Shown here: piece after piece, positions 30,913 through 41,125 of the stretch
Position numbering within the stretch: the first letter of the stretch is position 1
Layout: every line of letters starts with the position of its first letter
NCBI RefSeq assembly: GCF_002015115.1
Contig: NZ_MUYA01000003.1
Span: 62,001 to 126,000, forward strand
Direction of reading: 5' to 3'
Length of the DNA stretch: 64,000 nt
From: Haemophilus paracuniculus
Lineage (GTDB): Bacteria > Pseudomonadota > Gammaproteobacteria > Enterobacterales > Pasteurellaceae
Notes under the pieces: model-generated
What the model saw: only the letters and a program-made list of their open reading frames with translations
Database searches by the model: none
What the model was told of the DNA's origin: nothing
Made by a program: the position numbers and the translations under genes

Positions 30913-31377
30913 ATGACGATTGAAGTGCAAGAAAATCGAGAGCCAAGAATTATTGAAGTTACCGAAATTATGCAAATGTTGCCCCACCGCTATCCGTTTT
31001 TATTAGTGGATCGTGTGGTGGATTTTGAAGAAGGCAAATGGTTGCGTGCGGTGAAAAATATCAGCGTAAACGAGCCTTGTTTCACGGGGCATTTCCCTGC
31101 CGCCCCAATCTTCCCAGGGGTGCTAATTTTAGAAGCAATGGCACAAGCCACGGGGGTGTTGGCGATCAAAAGCTACGGCAAACTTAACGAGGGCGAACTT
31201 TACTATTTTGCCTCAATCGACAATGCCCGTTTTAAACGCCCTGTCGTACCAGGGGATCAACTTGTACTTGAAGTCGAATTTATTAAAGAACGCCGTGGGA
31301 TCACCCTTTTCACGGGCAAAGCCTATGTGGACGGCAAAATTGTCTGCGAAGCAGACTTAATGTGTGCTCGCAAATAA
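30913..31377 (+). CDS. fabZ: 3-hydroxyacyl-ACP dehydratase FabZ
   Basis: Hot-dog fold dehydratase of fatty-acid elongation; it competes with LpxA/LpxD for 3-hydroxymyristoyl-ACP. 154 aa. Motifs: [14 protein letters not shown] with the catalytic His, the [22 protein letters not shown] active-site segment (catalytic Glu in LEAMAQ), and [17 protein letters not shown] lies 8 bp before the ATG. Conserved position between lpxD and lpxA. Confidence 0.96.
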   Translation: MTIEVQENREPRIIEVTEIMQMLPHRYPFLLVDRVVDFEEGKWLRAVKNISVNEPCFTGHFPAAPIFPGVLILEAMAQATGVLAIKSYGKLNEGELYYFASIDNARFKRPVVPGDQLVLEVEFIKERRGITLFTGKAYVDGKIVCEADLMCARK

Positions 31378-31402
31378 AAGAGACAACAAAAGGAGAAATG
31401 CG

Positions 31403-32197
31403 ATGAGATTGATTGACTCTACCGCAAAAATCAGCCCGCTTGCTGTGGTTGAAGAAGGGGCGGAAATCGGTGCTGGTGTGGAAATTGGGGCGTTTTCCGT
31501 GATTGGAAAACACGTCAAAATTGGGGCGAAAACCAAAATCTATTCCCACGTTGTGATCAATGGGCATACGGAAATCGGCGAGCAAAACGAGATTTTTCAA
31601 TTTGCGAGTATCGGCGAAGTGAATCAAGATCTCAAATATGCAGGCGAGCCGACCAAAACCATTATCGGCAACCGCAACCGTATCCGTGAAAGCGTTACCA
31701 TTCATCGTGGCACGGTGCAGGGCGGCGGCATTACCCGTGTCGGTGATGATAACCTGTTTATGATCAACAGCCACATCGCCCACGACTGCCAAATCGGCAA
31801 CCGTTGCATTATCGCCAATAACGGCACGCTGGCAGGACACGTTACCCTTGATGATTTTGTGATTGTGGGCGGAATGTCCGCCATTCATCAATTTGTTGTG
31901 ATTGGCTCGCACGTGATGCTGGGCGGTGGCTCAATGGTCAGCCAAGATGTGCCGCCTTATGTAATGGCACAAGGCAACCACGCTCGCCCGTTTGGAATGA
32001 ATATCGAGGGGCTAAAACGCCGTGGCTTTGATAAATCCACAATGCACGCTATTCGCAAAGTGTACAAATTGATTTACAGCAGCGACAAAACCCTCGAAGA
32101 AGTGATGCCAGAAATCCGAGAAATGGCGGAAACTGAACCAGCGGTGGGGTTATTCCTCTCATTCTTTGAGCGTTCAACCCGAGGCATTATTCGTTAA
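31403..32197 (+). CDS. lpxA: UDP-N-acetylglucosamine acyltransferase LpxA
   Basis: First step of lipid A synthesis. ATG at 31403, preceded by AAAGGAG, gives 264 aa (E. coli 262) and the family start [15 protein letters not shown]. An upstream in-frame extension overlaps fabZ and is rejected. The hexapeptide-repeat beta-helix is clear, with the catalytic His in [12 protein letters not shown]. In E. coli lpxB follows directly; here an uptake-sequence terminator and a Sel1 protein follow instead. Confidence 0.96.
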   Translation: MRLIDSTAKISPLAVVEEGAEIGAGVEIGAFSVIGKHVKIGAKTKIYSHVVINGHTEIGEQNEIFQFASIGEVNQDLKYAGEPTKTIIGNRNRIRESVTIHRGTVQGGGITRVGDDNLFMINSHIAHDCQIGNRCIIANNGTLAGHVTLDDFVIVGGMSAIHQFVVIGSHVMLGGGSMVSQDVPPYVMAQGNHARPFGMNIEGLKRRGFDKSTMHAIRKVYKLIYSSDKTLEEVMPEIREMAETEPAVGLFLSFFERSTRGIIR

Positions 32198-32202
32198 GCT
32201 AT

Positions 32203-32258
32203 ACAAGCGGTCGGATTTCCAAAATTTCCCGAAATCTGACCGCTTGTTTTTTATTTTA
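32203..32258 (+). terminator. Terminator after lpxA built from an inverted uptake-sequence pair
   Basis: ACAAGCGGTCGGATTTC pairs with GAAATCTGACCGCTTGT (one mismatch, 17 bp), with an AAAATTT loop, then TTTTTTATTTTAT. This is a standard use of paired uptake sequences as Rho-independent terminators in the family. Confidence 0.9.
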
Positions 32259-32271
32259 TAAGGAAAGACAA

Positions 32272-33093
32272 ATGAAAAAGTTGATGACCTTTGCCATTCT
32301 CTGCTTTTCTGCGGTGGCGGTGGCGAGAAATCCGTTTTTATCCCCTGAATTTCAAAACTTGTTAGAGCAAGCCGAGGCGGACAACGCCGAAATGCAGTTT
32401 GAAGTGGGCAAACGCTACTATATGGGCGAGGGTGTGCCAAGCGACAAGCCACAAGGGATCAGTTGGTTAGAAAAATCGGCGGCCGCAGGTTACATTCCCG
32501 CTCAACGGGCGTTGGGGATTTTGTTCCTTGACGGGGACGGCACGAGCGTGCCAGCCAATGCAACCAAAGGCTTAGAGTGGCTGACCAAAGCGGCAGAGAA
32601 AAACGACCTCAATGCAATGACCTTGCTCATCGCCCTTTACAAAGAGGGCAAACTCGTGCCACAAGATTACGCCAAAGCGATCAGTTGGGCGGAAAAAGGG
32701 GCGGTGCTGGGCGACCGTGATGCTCAATATTATCTCGGCACGTTCTACCATTTCGGCTTAGGCAAAGAGAAAGATATTAGCCTCGCCGCCAAACTTTACA
32801 CCCAAGCGGCAAACCAAGGGCATTTGGAAGCTTTGAACAACATCGGGGCGATGTATTTTGGTGGGATCGGCGTGGATAAAAACCAAGTGCTAGGCTACAC
32901 TTACTGGCTATTAGCGAAAAGCCTCGGCAGCCCCCACGCGGAACGCAATTTACAAGCCAAAGCGGGCGAGCTTTCTGATCAAGAGAAAGCCAAAGCGGAA
33001 AATGCCGTCCGCCGTTTGGTGGCTCAAATGAATGGCGAGCCAGAGCCGCAAGCTCAACCGCAACGGAGATCCAAAAAATCGAAAAAGAAATAA
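32272..33093 (+). CDS. Sel1-repeat (TPR-like) exported protein
   Basis: 273-aa protein with a signal peptide (MKKLMTFAILCFSAVAVA). At least five Sel1-like repeats of about 36 residues follow, with the A-x-x-x-L-G-x-x-Y/F pattern (AEMQFEVGKRYYMGEGV, AQRALGILFLDGDG, AQYYLGTFYHFGLG, ALNNIGAMYFGGIG). The C-terminus is basic and low-complexity (QPQRRSKKSKKK). Sel1 proteins are protein-interaction scaffolds, often periplasmic. No specific partner can be inferred. It has its own terminator. Confidence 0.85.
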   Translation: MKKLMTFAILCFSAVAVARNPFLSPEFQNLLEQAEADNAEMQFEVGKRYYMGEGVPSDKPQGISWLEKSAAAGYIPAQRALGILFLDGDGTSVPANATKGLEWLTKAAEKNDLNAMTLLIALYKEGKLVPQDYAKAISWAEKGAVLGDRDAQYYLGTFYHFGLGKEKDISLAAKLYTQAANQGHLEALNNIGAMYFGGIGVDKNQVLGYTYWLLAKSLGSPHAERNLQAKAGELSDQEKAKAENAVRRLVAQMNGEPEPQAQPQRRSKKSKKK

Positions 33094-33100
33094 TGATAAA

Positions 33101-33131
33101 AAAGGACGCTGAATTGCGTCCTTTCTTTTTC
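33101..33131. terminator. Terminator between the Sel1 gene and dxr
   Basis: AAAGGACGC-TGAATT-GCGTCCTTT, exact 9-bp stem, followed by CTTTTTCC. The upstream A-run makes it usable for the convergent dxr as well. Confidence 0.85.
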
Positions 33132-33140
33132 CTCTAAAAT

Positions 33141-34331
33141 TTAGGCGAATCGCACCGCTTGCGTTGCCAGCTCGCGGGCGAGTTTGTCGATATGCAACAC
33201 ATCATCAATTTGGCAGATTGCAATAGGGGCGATATTTTCCACCACCGAGCGATTGATCTGTTCAATCTCCGTAAAGCGAATTTGCCCGTTGAGGAACGCC
33301 TCGACCGCCACCTCATTCGCTGCATTCATTGCGGTGGTGGCATATTGCCCCTCGGCGAAAGCGTCAATCGCTAACTTCAAATTCGGGTAGCGTGCGAAAT
33401 CAGGCTCAATAAAAGTCAATTCTTTGAGCTGGAAAAAATCCAGTGGGGCAACGCCCGCGTTAATTCGAGCTGGGTACGCCATTGTATGAGCAATCGGGGT
33501 TCGCATATCGGGATTCCCCATTTGGGCGATCACCGAACCGTCAATATAACGCACCATTGAATGAATGATCGATTGAGGGTGGATAATAATTTCCATTTCG
33601 TCCGCCGAGGCGTTGAACAGCCAGCGAGCCTCAATATATTCCAAGCCCTTGTTCATCATTGTGGCGGAATCCACCGAAATTTTTCGCCCCATTGACCAGT
33701 TCGGGTGAGCCACCGCCTGCTCAGGCGTGATCGAGCCAAATTCCGCCAAAGGTTTGGTGCGGAACGGGCCACCCGACCCCATTAGCACGATTTTTTGGAT
33801 CCCTAAATCCGCAAGGGGGCAGAAACCGACCTGCTGTTGAGCCTCTGGCGGTAGCGATTGGAAAATCGCATTATGTTCGCTGTCCACGGGCAACAATTTC
33901 GCCCCCGATTTTTTCGCTTCATCAATAAAAATCTGACCGCAAGTTACCAGCGACTCTTTATTCGCCAAAAGCACCCGCTTGCCAGCCTGCACCGCCGCAA
34001 GGGTCGGCAACAAGCCTGCCGCCCCGACAATAGCCGCCATTACCATATCCACTTCGGGGTGAGCAGCAAGATCGCAAATCGCCTTTTGCCCTGCCACCAC
34101 TTCGGTAGCGATTTGCCGTTGTTTCAGCTGCTCGGCGAGTTGTTGAGCCGCAGGTGCATCATCAAGAGCGGCAAATTGTGGACGGAATTTTTCGCACTGT
34201 TCCACCATCTTCGCCACATTTTTACCCCCTACCAGAGCGAAAACTTGATATTGTTCGGGATTTTGTTCCACCACCGAAAGGGTACTGACCCCGATTGAGC
34301 CAGTTGAGCCGAGAATTGTGAGTTTTTTCAT
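33141..34331 (-). CDS. dxr: 1-deoxy-D-xylulose 5-phosphate reductoisomerase Dxr (IspC)
   Basis: Converts DXP to MEP, the committed step of the non-mevalonate isoprenoid pathway. 396 aa (E. coli 398). NADPH-binding [12 protein letters not shown] lies at the N-terminus, and the catalytic loop contains [12 protein letters not shown] and LMGSGGPFR, with [19 protein letters not shown] in outline. It is 38 bp downstream of hemA, with a variant uptake-like element in the gap. In E. coli dxr heads the uppS-cdsA operon; here it has moved. Confidence 0.96.
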   Translation of the reverse strand: MKKLTILGSTGSIGVSTLSVVEQNPEQYQVFALVGGKNVAKMVEQCEKFRPQFAALDDAPAAQQLAEQLKQRQIATEVVAGQKAICDLAAHPEVDMVMAAIVGAAGLLPTLAAVQAGKRVLLANKESLVTCGQIFIDEAKKSGAKLLPVDSEHNAIFQSLPPEAQQQVGFCPLADLGIQKIVLMGSGGPFRTKPLAEFGSITPEQAVAHPNWSMGRKISVDSATMMNKGLEYIEARWLFNASADEMEIIIHPQSIIHSMVRYIDGSVIAQMGNPDMRTPIAHTMAYPARINAGVAPLDFFQLKELTFIEPDFARYPNLKLAIDAFAEGQYATTAMNAANEVAVEAFLNGQIRFTEIEQINRSVVENIAPIAICQIDDVLHIDKLARELATQAVRFA

Positions 34332-34344
34332 CTTTTATTCCTGT

Positions 34345-34370
34345 GAATTTTTAGAAATCCTACCCCTTGC
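34345..34370 (-). repeat. Variant uptake-signal-like element between hemA and dxr
   Basis: Minus strand: GCAAGGGGTAGGATTTC then TAAAAATTCAC. AAGGGGT core with the uptake-type flank. Confidence 0.5.
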
Positions 34371-35674
34371 TATTCTTCTCTTAACGCCTGAGAGAAACTT
34401 TGCAACCCTTGCGAATTGCTGGATTTTGCCATTGCTTGCAGGGCTTGGGTGGGGGCGTGTAGTAGGCTGTTGGTGAGTTTGTAGCTCAACTCTTGTAGCA
34501 CTTTTTCGCTCTCTTGCCCTTGCTGAATGGCTTGGATTGCCTTGGTGAGTAAATCAAGGCGAGTCTGTTCCGCTTGTTGGCGGTAGCGTTTGATCAGGTC
34601 GCTGGATTGCAACTGTTTTAGCCATTCAAAAAAGGCTTTGCACTCTTGCTCGACAATCTGTTTCGCTTGTTCCGCCGCTTGTTGGCGTTGTTCAAGATTG
34701 CGTTGAATGATGTTTTGCAAATCATCAACGCTGTATGCATAAACGCTGTCTAATTCGCCCACTTTTTCATCAATATCACGCGGCACGGCAATATCAATCA
34801 GTAGCATTGGGTCAAAGTGGCGTTGCTTTTGAGCCTCTTTCACCATTGCTTGACTAATCAACAGATCAGGGCTGCCCGTTGAGCTAATTACCACGTCCGC
34901 TTGGTTCAAGCCTACCTGCAACGCACTCAGCGACAGAATTTGCATCGGCGTGTTTAGCCGTTCGGCAAGATCTTCCGCCCGTTGAGCGGTGCGGTTGGCG
35001 ATCATAATGTTCTTCGCCCCGTGCTGTACCAAATAGCGAGCCACCAGCTCAATGGTTTCGCCTGCCCCTACGAGCAAAAAGCGTAATTTGCCGAAATTGT
35101 CAAAAATTTGGCGAGCCAATCCGCACGCAGCGTAAGCCACAGACACCGCACTATTGCCGATTTCCGTTTCAGAACGCACCCGTTTTGCGGTGGCAAAGGT
35201 GCGTTGGAACAGGCGAGAAAGTTTGGTCGAAATCGAAAGATTTTGCGATTGATAGAATTCTTCTGCGTCTTGGTAGGCTTGTTTTACCTGCCCCAAAATT
35301 TGCGGTTCGCCCAAAATCAACGAATCCAATCCGCACGCCACCTGCATTAAATGGCGAGCTGCCTCAAAATTCTGTTTGAAATAGAGGCATTGGCGAAGTT
35401 CCGTTTGGTCGAGCTGATGAATTTCGGCAAACCATTGAAAACAGCGTTCCCGCCACGCTAAATTTTCGGGGTGATCCTCTTGGGGGGGAATTTGCGACTG
35501 ATGAAAATAGAGTTCGGTGCGGTTGCAAGTGGACAAAATCACCACGCTTTCAGCCAGTTGCTGCTGTTGAATTTGCGAAAAGGCTAATTGACGCTTGTTT
35601 TCCACAAACGCCACTTTTTCCCGCAAACCGACTGACGCCGTTTTATGATTGATGCCTAACGCTAAAATTGTCAT
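34370..35674 (-). CDS. hemA: Glutamyl-tRNA reductase HemA
   Basis: First committed step of C5-type tetrapyrrole synthesis: reduces Glu-tRNA to glutamate-1-semialdehyde. About 434 aa (E. coli 418). The N-terminus [21 protein letters not shown], catalytic-cysteine segment [16 protein letters not shown]-binding [16 protein letters not shown] and the C-terminal dimerisation helices are all present. A GTG three codons upstream (35683) is an alternative start. A small hairpin with a U-rich tail ends about 10-20 bp before the start. Confidence 0.94.
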   Translation of the reverse strand: MTILALGINHKTASVGLREKVAFVENKRQLAFSQIQQQQLAESVVILSTCNRTELYFHQSQIPPQEDHPENLAWRERCFQWFAEIHQLDQTELRQCLYFKQNFEAARHLMQVACGLDSLILGEPQILGQVKQAYQDAEEFYQSQNLSISTKLSRLFQRTFATAKRVRSETEIGNSAVSVAYAACGLARQIFDNFGKLRFLLVGAGETIELVARYLVQHGAKNIMIANRTAQRAEDLAERLNTPMQILSLSALQVGLNQADVVISSTGSPDLLISQAMVKEAQKQRHFDPMLLIDIAVPRDIDEKVGELDSVYAYSVDDLQNIIQRNLEQRQQAAEQAKQIVEQECKAFFEWLKQLQSSDLIKRYRQQAEQTRLDLLTKAIQAIQQGQESEKVLQELSYKLTNSLLHAPTQALQAMAKSSNSQGLQSFSQALREE

Positions 35675-35683
35675 CTTGCCCAC

Positions 35684-35713
35684 ACAAAAAGAAAACAGTG
35701 AAAAATCACTGTT
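35684..35713 (-). terminator. Rho-independent terminator-like hairpin between rep and hemA
   Basis: On the minus strand: AACAGTG-ATTTTT-CACTGTT, then TTCTTTTTGTG, running into the hemA start region. It would end rep transcription, but its U-tract almost touches the hemA start codon, so any hemA promoter in the 60-bp gap upstream would read through it. Confidence 0.6.
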
Positions 35714-35774
35714 AAAAAAGGGTTACATTTTAATGAAATCAAGGAATAGGTGCAAATAAATTGGCAAAATATGT

Positions 35775-37802
35775 TTATTTGGCATTATTCCCCGATTTCA
35801 GCATCGCCATCAAATTCGCCACGTTGTTGGAAACTTTTTCTTGTTTTTGGGTTTCAGTAAGTTGCGGTTTGTCGCGTTCCCATTGTAGATCGTCTTGGGG
35901 TAATTCGAGCAAAAAGCGGCTGGGTTCGGGTTTGATGATTTCGCCGTATTGTCGCCGTTCTTTGCAGAGCGAGAACGTGAGGGTTTGTTGGGCGCGGGTA
36001 ATGCCCACATAGGCGAGACGGCGTTCTTCTTCCACGTTGTCTTCGTCAAGGCTGGTTTGGTGGGGCAAAATCCCTTCTTCCATTCCGATCAAAAAAACGT
36101 GGGGAAATTCCAGCCCTTTTGAGGCGTGTAGGGTCATCAGTTGTACCTGATCGCTCTCGTCATCGTCTTCGCCCCGTTCGAGCATATCTCGCAAAGTGAG
36201 GCGATTAACCACTTGCACCAAACTCATCGGGGCTTCAATTTCATCGCCCTCTAACATTCCTTCCACCCACTCAAATAGGGTTTGCACGTTGCGGCTCTGC
36301 ATTTCCGCCGCTTTCGGGGTGGTGGCGGTTTCGTAGAGATACGCCTCATATTGGATCTTCGCCAACATTGCTTGAATTGCATCTTTTGGCTCGGATCGCA
36401 CCGCTTGATCGCTCAATTCCACAATCCAACGCCCGAAATCTTGCAGGGCTTGATAAGGTTTGGGCGTGAGGCGTTGAATCAGCTCAAAATCAAAAATCGC
36501 TTCAAACAGGCTAACCTGCTTTTCATTCGCCAACTGCCCTAATTTTTCGAGAGTCGCCGCCCCGATTTCTCGTTTGGGGGTATTGACGATCCGCAAAAAT
36601 GCCGCGTCATCATCTTGATTCACCAGCAACCGTAAATAAGACATCATATCCTTGATTTCCGCCCGTGAGAAAAAGGACGTGCCGCCCGAAATTTTGTAGG
36701 GAATACGGTTTTGCATTAGCAATTTTTCCAGCAGGCGAGATTGGTGGTTGCTGCGGTATAAAATCGCATAATCTTTATATTTGGTTTTGTGGGAAAAACG
36801 GTGGGCAATCAGCTCGCCGACAATCCGTTCCGCCTCGTGTTCTTCGTTTTTCGCTTCAATCACATTCAACTTTTCGCCCTCGCCCAGTTGCGAGAACAGC
36901 CGTTTTTGGAAGATGTGATCGTTGTTGTCGATCAGAATGTTGGCACAATGCAAAATCCGCTGGCTAGAACGGTAGTTTTGTTCCAATTTAATCACGTTCA
37001 AATGGGGAAAATCGGTGCGTAGCCGCTGCATATTTTCGGGCTTCGCCCCCCGCCACGAGTAGATCGACTGATCATCATCGCCCACCACGGTAAAATTCGC
37101 CGCCGATCCCACGATCAACTTAATCAACTCGTATTGGCTAGTGTTGGTGTCTTGATATTCATCGACCAACAAATAACGAATTTTCGCCTGCCAACGAGCC
37201 AAAGCTTCCCCATTTTGGCGGAACAGCAACACGGGCAACATAATCAAATCGTCAAAATCCAACGCATTGTAGGCTTTGAGCTGATTTTGATATTGCAAAT
37301 AAAAGTGGGAAAACACCCGCTCGCGATCATCTCGCACACGGCTCACCACCATTTCAGGCGAGAGCAGATCGTTCTTCCAGCGAGAAATGGTGGAAATCAA
37401 AGCTTTGAGCAGATCTTTATCTTCCGTTACATTTTCAGGCAATAGGTGTTTGAGCAGGGCAAGCTGATCGTGTTCGTCAAACAGCGTCATTCCCGCCTTG
37501 TAGCCGAGGGTTTTATGCTCTCGTTTCAAAATTTCAAAGCCGAGAGTGTGAAAGGTGGAAATGGTTAGCCCCTTGCTATTTTCCTTGCCAATCGAATGGG
37601 CGACCCGCTCTCGCATTTCGCGAGCGGCTTTGTTGGTAAAAGTAACGGCGGCGATCTGCTTCGGCGAGTAGCCACAATGGGCAATCAAATGGGCGATTTT
37701 GTTGATAATCACCCGAGTTTTGCCCGATCCAGCCCCTGCTAAAACAAGGCACGCCCCCTCGGCATATTCCACCGCTTGTTGTTGTTGTGGGTTGAGTTTC
37801 AT
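35775..37802 (-). CDS. rep: ATP-dependent DNA helicase Rep
   Basis: UvrD/Rep superfamily 1A 3'-5' helicase that helps forks past proteins and restarts replication. 675 aa (E. coli Rep 673). Walker [11 protein letters not shown] near residue 22, motif [12 protein letters not shown], motif [18 protein letters not shown], motif [11 protein letters not shown] and motifs V/VI ([23 protein letters not shown]) are visible. The N-terminus [23 protein letters not shown] matches Rep rather than UvrD or PcrA. Confidence 0.95.
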   Translation of the reverse strand: MKLNPQQQQAVEYAEGACLVLAGAGSGKTRVIINKIAHLIAHCGYSPKQIAAVTFTNKAAREMRERVAHSIGKENSKGLTISTFHTLGFEILKREHKTLGYKAGMTLFDEHDQLALLKHLLPENVTEDKDLLKALISTISRWKNDLLSPEMVVSRVRDDRERVFSHFYLQYQNQLKAYNALDFDDLIMLPVLLFRQNGEALARWQAKIRYLLVDEYQDTNTSQYELIKLIVGSAANFTVVGDDDQSIYSWRGAKPENMQRLRTDFPHLNVIKLEQNYRSSQRILHCANILIDNNDHIFQKRLFSQLGEGEKLNVIEAKNEEHEAERIVGELIAHRFSHKTKYKDYAILYRSNHQSRLLEKLLMQNRIPYKISGGTSFFSRAEIKDMMSYLRLLVNQDDDAAFLRIVNTPKREIGAATLEKLGQLANEKQVSLFEAIFDFELIQRLTPKPYQALQDFGRWIVELSDQAVRSEPKDAIQAMLAKIQYEAYLYETATTPKAAEMQSRNVQTLFEWVEGMLEGDEIEAPMSLVQVVNRLTLRDMLERGEDDDESDQVQLMTLHASKGLEFPHVFLIGMEEGILPHQTSLDEDNVEEERRLAYVGITRAQQTLTFSLCKERRQYGEIIKPEPSRFLLELPQDDLQWERDKPQLTETQKQEKVSNNVANLMAMLKSGNNAK

Positions 37803-37963
37803 TCTTTGATTTTTCGCTAAAATTGACGGATTGCAAGCGGTAGGATTTTAAGGATTTTTTGGGAATTGTCGATACGCAATCGTGGATTTGTTACGCTATT
37901 GTTAGCCGTTGGTTATTGGCGTTATAAGAAAATTTTTCCAATTTATTGCATAAAAAATAAACG

Positions 37964-37977
37964 TTGATCTAGATCAT
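37964..37977. promoter_or_regulatory. FNR-type site upstream of adhE
   Basis: TTGATCTAGATCAT, one base from the FNR consensus TTGAT-N4-ATCAA, centred about 93 bp before the adhE start codon. Anaerobic control of adhE is established in relatives; activation here is inferred from the site. Confidence 0.7.
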
Positions 37978-38063
37978 TTCGACTGCATTTCAAGGGCGAA
38001 AATGAAGTCAATTTGGGTAATAATTTCATCAGATAAATTATTTCAAATTAAGAGGAAGTCCTT

Positions 38064-40679
38064 ATGGCAAACAATCCAAAAAATGCACAACCCTATGATG
38101 CACAAGCCGAAGTGAATCAACTGGTTGAGAACGGTTTAAAAGCGTTGGAAAAATTCCGCGAGCTAAACCAAGAGCAGGTCGATTACATTGTGGCGAAAGC
38201 CTCAGTCGCCGCCCTTGATAAACACGGTGTATTAGCGTTACACGCCGTGGAAGAAACGGGGCGTGGTGTGTTTGAAGACAAAGCCACCAAAAACCTGTTT
38301 GCGTGCGAATATGTGGTAAACAATATGCGTCATCTCAAAACTGCTGGTGTGATTAGCGAAGATGATGTAACAGGCATTACCGAAATTGCCGATCCCGTTG
38401 GCGTGATTTGTGGCATTACCCCAACCACCAACCCAACTTCAACCACCATTTTCAAAGCGTTAATCGCCCTCAAAACCCGCAACCCGATTGTGTTTGCGTT
38501 CCACCCGTCTGCTCAACAATGTTCTGCCCACGCGGCGCAAATCGTGTATGAAGCAGCGGTCGCCGCAGGCGCGCCAGAACATTGTGTACAATGGATTCAA
38601 ACTCCGTCAATGGAAGGCACATCGGCGTTAATGAAACATTCAGGCATCGCCACCATTCTTGCTACGGGCGGTAACGCAATGGTTGAGGCGGCTTACTCTT
38701 GCGGTAAACCCGCCCTTGGCGTAGGGGCAGGAAACGTGCCAGCCTATGTGGAAAAAACTGCCAACGTGAAACAAGCGGTTTACGATATTGTAATGTCGAA
38801 ATCTTTCGATAACGGGATGATTTGTGCCTCTGAACAGGCGGCGATTGTGGATAAAGAAATCTACGCCGAGTTTGTGAAAGAGATGCAATCTTACGGCGTT
38901 TATCTCGTTAATAAAAAAGAGAAAGCCTTGCTCGAAAAATATATTTTCGGGGTGGATAAAGCCGACAAAGCAAGCTGTTCTGGGGCAAAACTCAATTCAG
39001 CGGTGGTGGGTAAACCTGCGGCGTGGATTGCCGAACAAGCGGGCTTTTCTGTGCCAGCCAAAACCAACATTTTATTAGCCGAATGTAGCGAAGTGGGCGA
39101 AGCCGAACCTCTTACCCGAGAAAAACTCTCGCCAGTGCTTGCCTTGCTTAAATCAGATTCAACCGAAAATGGTCTCGCCCTTGCCGAAGCAATGGTCAAT
39201 TTCCACGGCTTAGGACATTCCGCGGCGATTCACACCCAAAATAAAGATCTCGCCAAAGAATTTGGCGAACGTGTCAAAGCCATTCGTGTGATTTGGAACT
39301 CTCCGTCAACCTTTGGTGGTATCGGCGATGTGTATAATTCTTTCTTACCGTCCTTGACCTTAGGTTGTGGCTCTTACGGTAAAAACTCAGTCGGCAACAA
39401 CGTGAGTGCCGTGAATTTAATCAACATCAAACGTGTGGGCAGACGGAGAAATAATATGCAATGGTTTAAAGTGCCATCAAAAATCTACTTTGAGCGTGAT
39501 TCGATTCAATATCTAAAATCAATGCACGATGTGCATAAAGTGATGATTGTAACCGACCGCTCAATGGTGGATCTCGGCTTTGTGGATCGCATTACCGACC
39601 AACTTCGCCAACGCCGTAACAAAGTGATGATTCAACTCTTTACCGATGTTGAGCCAAACCCAAGTTTACAAACGGTGGAAAGAGGCACAGAGCTAATGCG
39701 TAGCTTCCAGCCTGATACCATTATCGCCCTCGGCGGTGGCTCGCCAATGGACGCGGCGAAAATTATGTGGTTATTCTATGAACAGCCAGAAGTGGATTTC
39801 CGTGATTTGGTGCAGAAATTTATGGACATTCGCAAACGTGCGTTCAAATTCCCACAATTAGGTCGCAAAGCGAAATTTGTCGGTATTCCAACCACTTCGG
39901 GTACGGGTTCAGAAGTCACGCCATTTGCCGTAATTACAGACGGCGATATTAAGTACCCGCTTGCGGACTACTCACTTACCCCAACGGTGGCGATTGTTGA
40001 TCCCGCCCTTGTTATGAGCGTGCCAGCTCACGTTGCGGCGGATACGGGCTTAGACGTTTTAACCCACGCCACTGAGGCTTACACCTCAATCTTGGCAAAC
40101 GACTACACGGACGGTTTAGCCCTACAAGCGATCAAATTAGTGTTTGAAAACCTTGAAAAATCAGTGAAAGAGTTCGATGAAGTGGCTCGCGAAAAAATGC
40201 ACAACGCCTCAACAATGGCGGGAATGGCATTCGCCAATGCATTCTTAGGCATCTGCCACTCAATGGCTCACAAAATCGGCGGCAAATTCCACACCGTACA
40301 CGGTCGCACCAATGCGATTTTGCTACCGCACGTCATTCGCTATAACGGCACTCGCCCAACCAAAGTGGCAACGTGGCCGAAATACAATCACTATGTGGCG
40401 GATGTTCGCTTCCAAGATATCGCCCGTACCTTAGGCTTACCTGCCTCAACCCCAGCGGAAGCGGTGGAATCTTACGCGAAAGCAGTACACGATCTCGCCG
40501 TGCGTTGTGGGGTGAAAATGTCCCTGCGTGATCAAGGTGTCGATGAACAAGCCTTCCTCGCTGCCCGCCGCGAACTCGCCCTACACGCCTTTGAAGACCA
40601 ATGCACCCCTGCCAACCCACGCTTGGCAATGGTGGAAGATATGGAAGAGATTATGACAAAAGCCTATTATGGGAAATAA
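38064..40679 (+). CDS. adhE: Bifunctional acetaldehyde-CoA/alcohol dehydrogenase AdhE
   Basis: Reduces acetyl-CoA to acetaldehyde and then ethanol, reoxidising NADH during fermentation. 871 aa (E. coli 891). The N-terminal aldehyde dehydrogenase domain (1 to about 440) has its catalytic Cys in NGMICASEQA near residue 253. After a linker, the iron-dependent alcohol dehydrogenase domain carries GGGSPMDAAKIMW, TTSGTGSEVTPFAV and the iron-binding HSMAHKIGGKFH with the later HGRTNA. Such proteins form spirosome filaments. RBS AAGAGGAAG precedes ATG. An FNR-type site lies upstream. Confidence 0.97.
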   Translation: MANNPKNAQPYDAQAEVNQLVENGLKALEKFRELNQEQVDYIVAKASVAALDKHGVLALHAVEETGRGVFEDKATKNLFACEYVVNNMRHLKTAGVISEDDVTGITEIADPVGVICGITPTTNPTSTTIFKALIALKTRNPIVFAFHPSAQQCSAHAAQIVYEAAVAAGAPEHCVQWIQTPSMEGTSALMKHSGIATILATGGNAMVEAAYSCGKPALGVGAGNVPAYVEKTANVKQAVYDIVMSKSFDNGMICASEQAAIVDKEIYAEFVKEMQSYGVYLVNKKEKALLEKYIFGVDKADKASCSGAKLNSAVVGKPAAWIAEQAGFSVPAKTNILLAECSEVGEAEPLTREKLSPVLALLKSDSTENGLALAEAMVNFHGLGHSAAIHTQNKDLAKEFGERVKAIRVIWNSPSTFGGIGDVYNSFLPSLTLGCGSYGKNSVGNNVSAVNLINIKRVGRRRNNMQWFKVPSKIYFERDSIQYLKSMHDVHKVMIVTDRSMVDLGFVDRITDQLRQRRNKVMIQLFTDVEPNPSLQTVERGTELMRSFQPDTIIALGGGSPMDAAKIMWLFYEQPEVDFRDLVQKFMDIRKRAFKFPQLGRKAKFVGIPTTSGTGSEVTPFAVITDGDIKYPLADYSLTPTVAIVDPALVMSVPAHVAADTGLDVLTHATEAYTSILANDYTDGLALQAIKLVFENLEKSVKEFDEVAREKMHNASTMAGMAFANAFLGICHSMAHKIGGKFHTVHGRTNAILLPHVIRYNGTRPTKVATWPKYNHYVADVRFQDIARTLGLPASTPAEAVESYAKAVHDLAVRCGVKMSLRDQGVDEQAFLAARRELALHAFEDQCTPANPRLAMVEDMEEIMTKAYYGK

Positions 40680-40734
40680 TTTCTTTTAAAATCAAAGGGA
40701 TAAAAATTTAACCAAGTGTAAAATATCTATTTTG

Positions 40735-40770
40735 TGCCTATATAGCAACGTGCTGTATAGGCATTTTTAT
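40735..40770 (+). terminator. Terminator after adhE
   Basis: TGCCTATA ... TATAGGCA with an inner AGCA/TGCT pairing, then TTTTTAT. Located about 55 bp after the adhE stop. Confidence 0.8.
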
Positions 40771-40780
40771 ATTGAATATA

Positions 40781-40808
40781 AAAAACCGCCATTTTAGGCG
40801 GTTTATAT
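40781..40808. terminator. Bidirectional terminator between adhE and the small secreted-protein gene
   Basis: AAACCGCC-ATTTTA-GGCGGTTT, exact 8-bp stem, with an A-run before it. On the minus strand the A-run becomes a U-tract, so it suits the minus-strand gene ending at 40824. Confidence 0.8.
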
Positions 40809-40823
40809 TAAAATTCATCTGTA

Positions 40824-41093
40824 CTAATTATCATACTCTGATGAAATTTCTGCTTGTAATTTATCCAGTTGCTTGATAAATTCTTTACATTGTTTAGATT
40901 GTTTTGCTTTACATTCTACATAAAGTTTTTCACAAGCTCTACCCGCCTTAGTTGCACTAGCATCTTGCCCCATTGCTTCTATGCAGTAATTTGCTGTTTT
41001 CTTACTTGGTTTAAGAGGTTGTTTTGCTTCACTTGCAAAAGTAGTAGAAGTAAACAACGTTAATAAAGTAACGAATGGAATTAAAGTTTTCAT
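40824..41093 (-). CDS. Small secreted cysteine-containing protein, unknown function
   Basis: 89 aa. Signal peptide MKTLIPFVTLLTLFTSTTFA, then a mature part of about 69 residues, lysine-rich, with four cysteines spaced C-x16-C-x6-C-x7-C (YC...AC...EC...QC). The even number and the export signal suggest two disulfides in a small helical periplasmic protein. I do not recognise a family. It sits in an AT-rich patch next to a broken gene on the same strand. RBS is GAGGAT, about 10 bp upstream. Confidence 0.65.
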   Translation of the reverse strand: MKTLIPFVTLLTLFTSTTFASEAKQPLKPSKKTANYCIEAMGQDASATKAGRACEKLYVECKAKQSKQCKEFIKQLDKLQAEISSEYDN

Positions 41094-41125
41094 TTTTAAA
41101 TCCTCAATAATACAGTAAATAATAA

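Noticed and set aside
31310..31912. 200-codon frame antisense to fabZ/lpxA
   Set aside because: Complement of the hexapeptide repeats of LpxA, which keep this frame open by periodicity.
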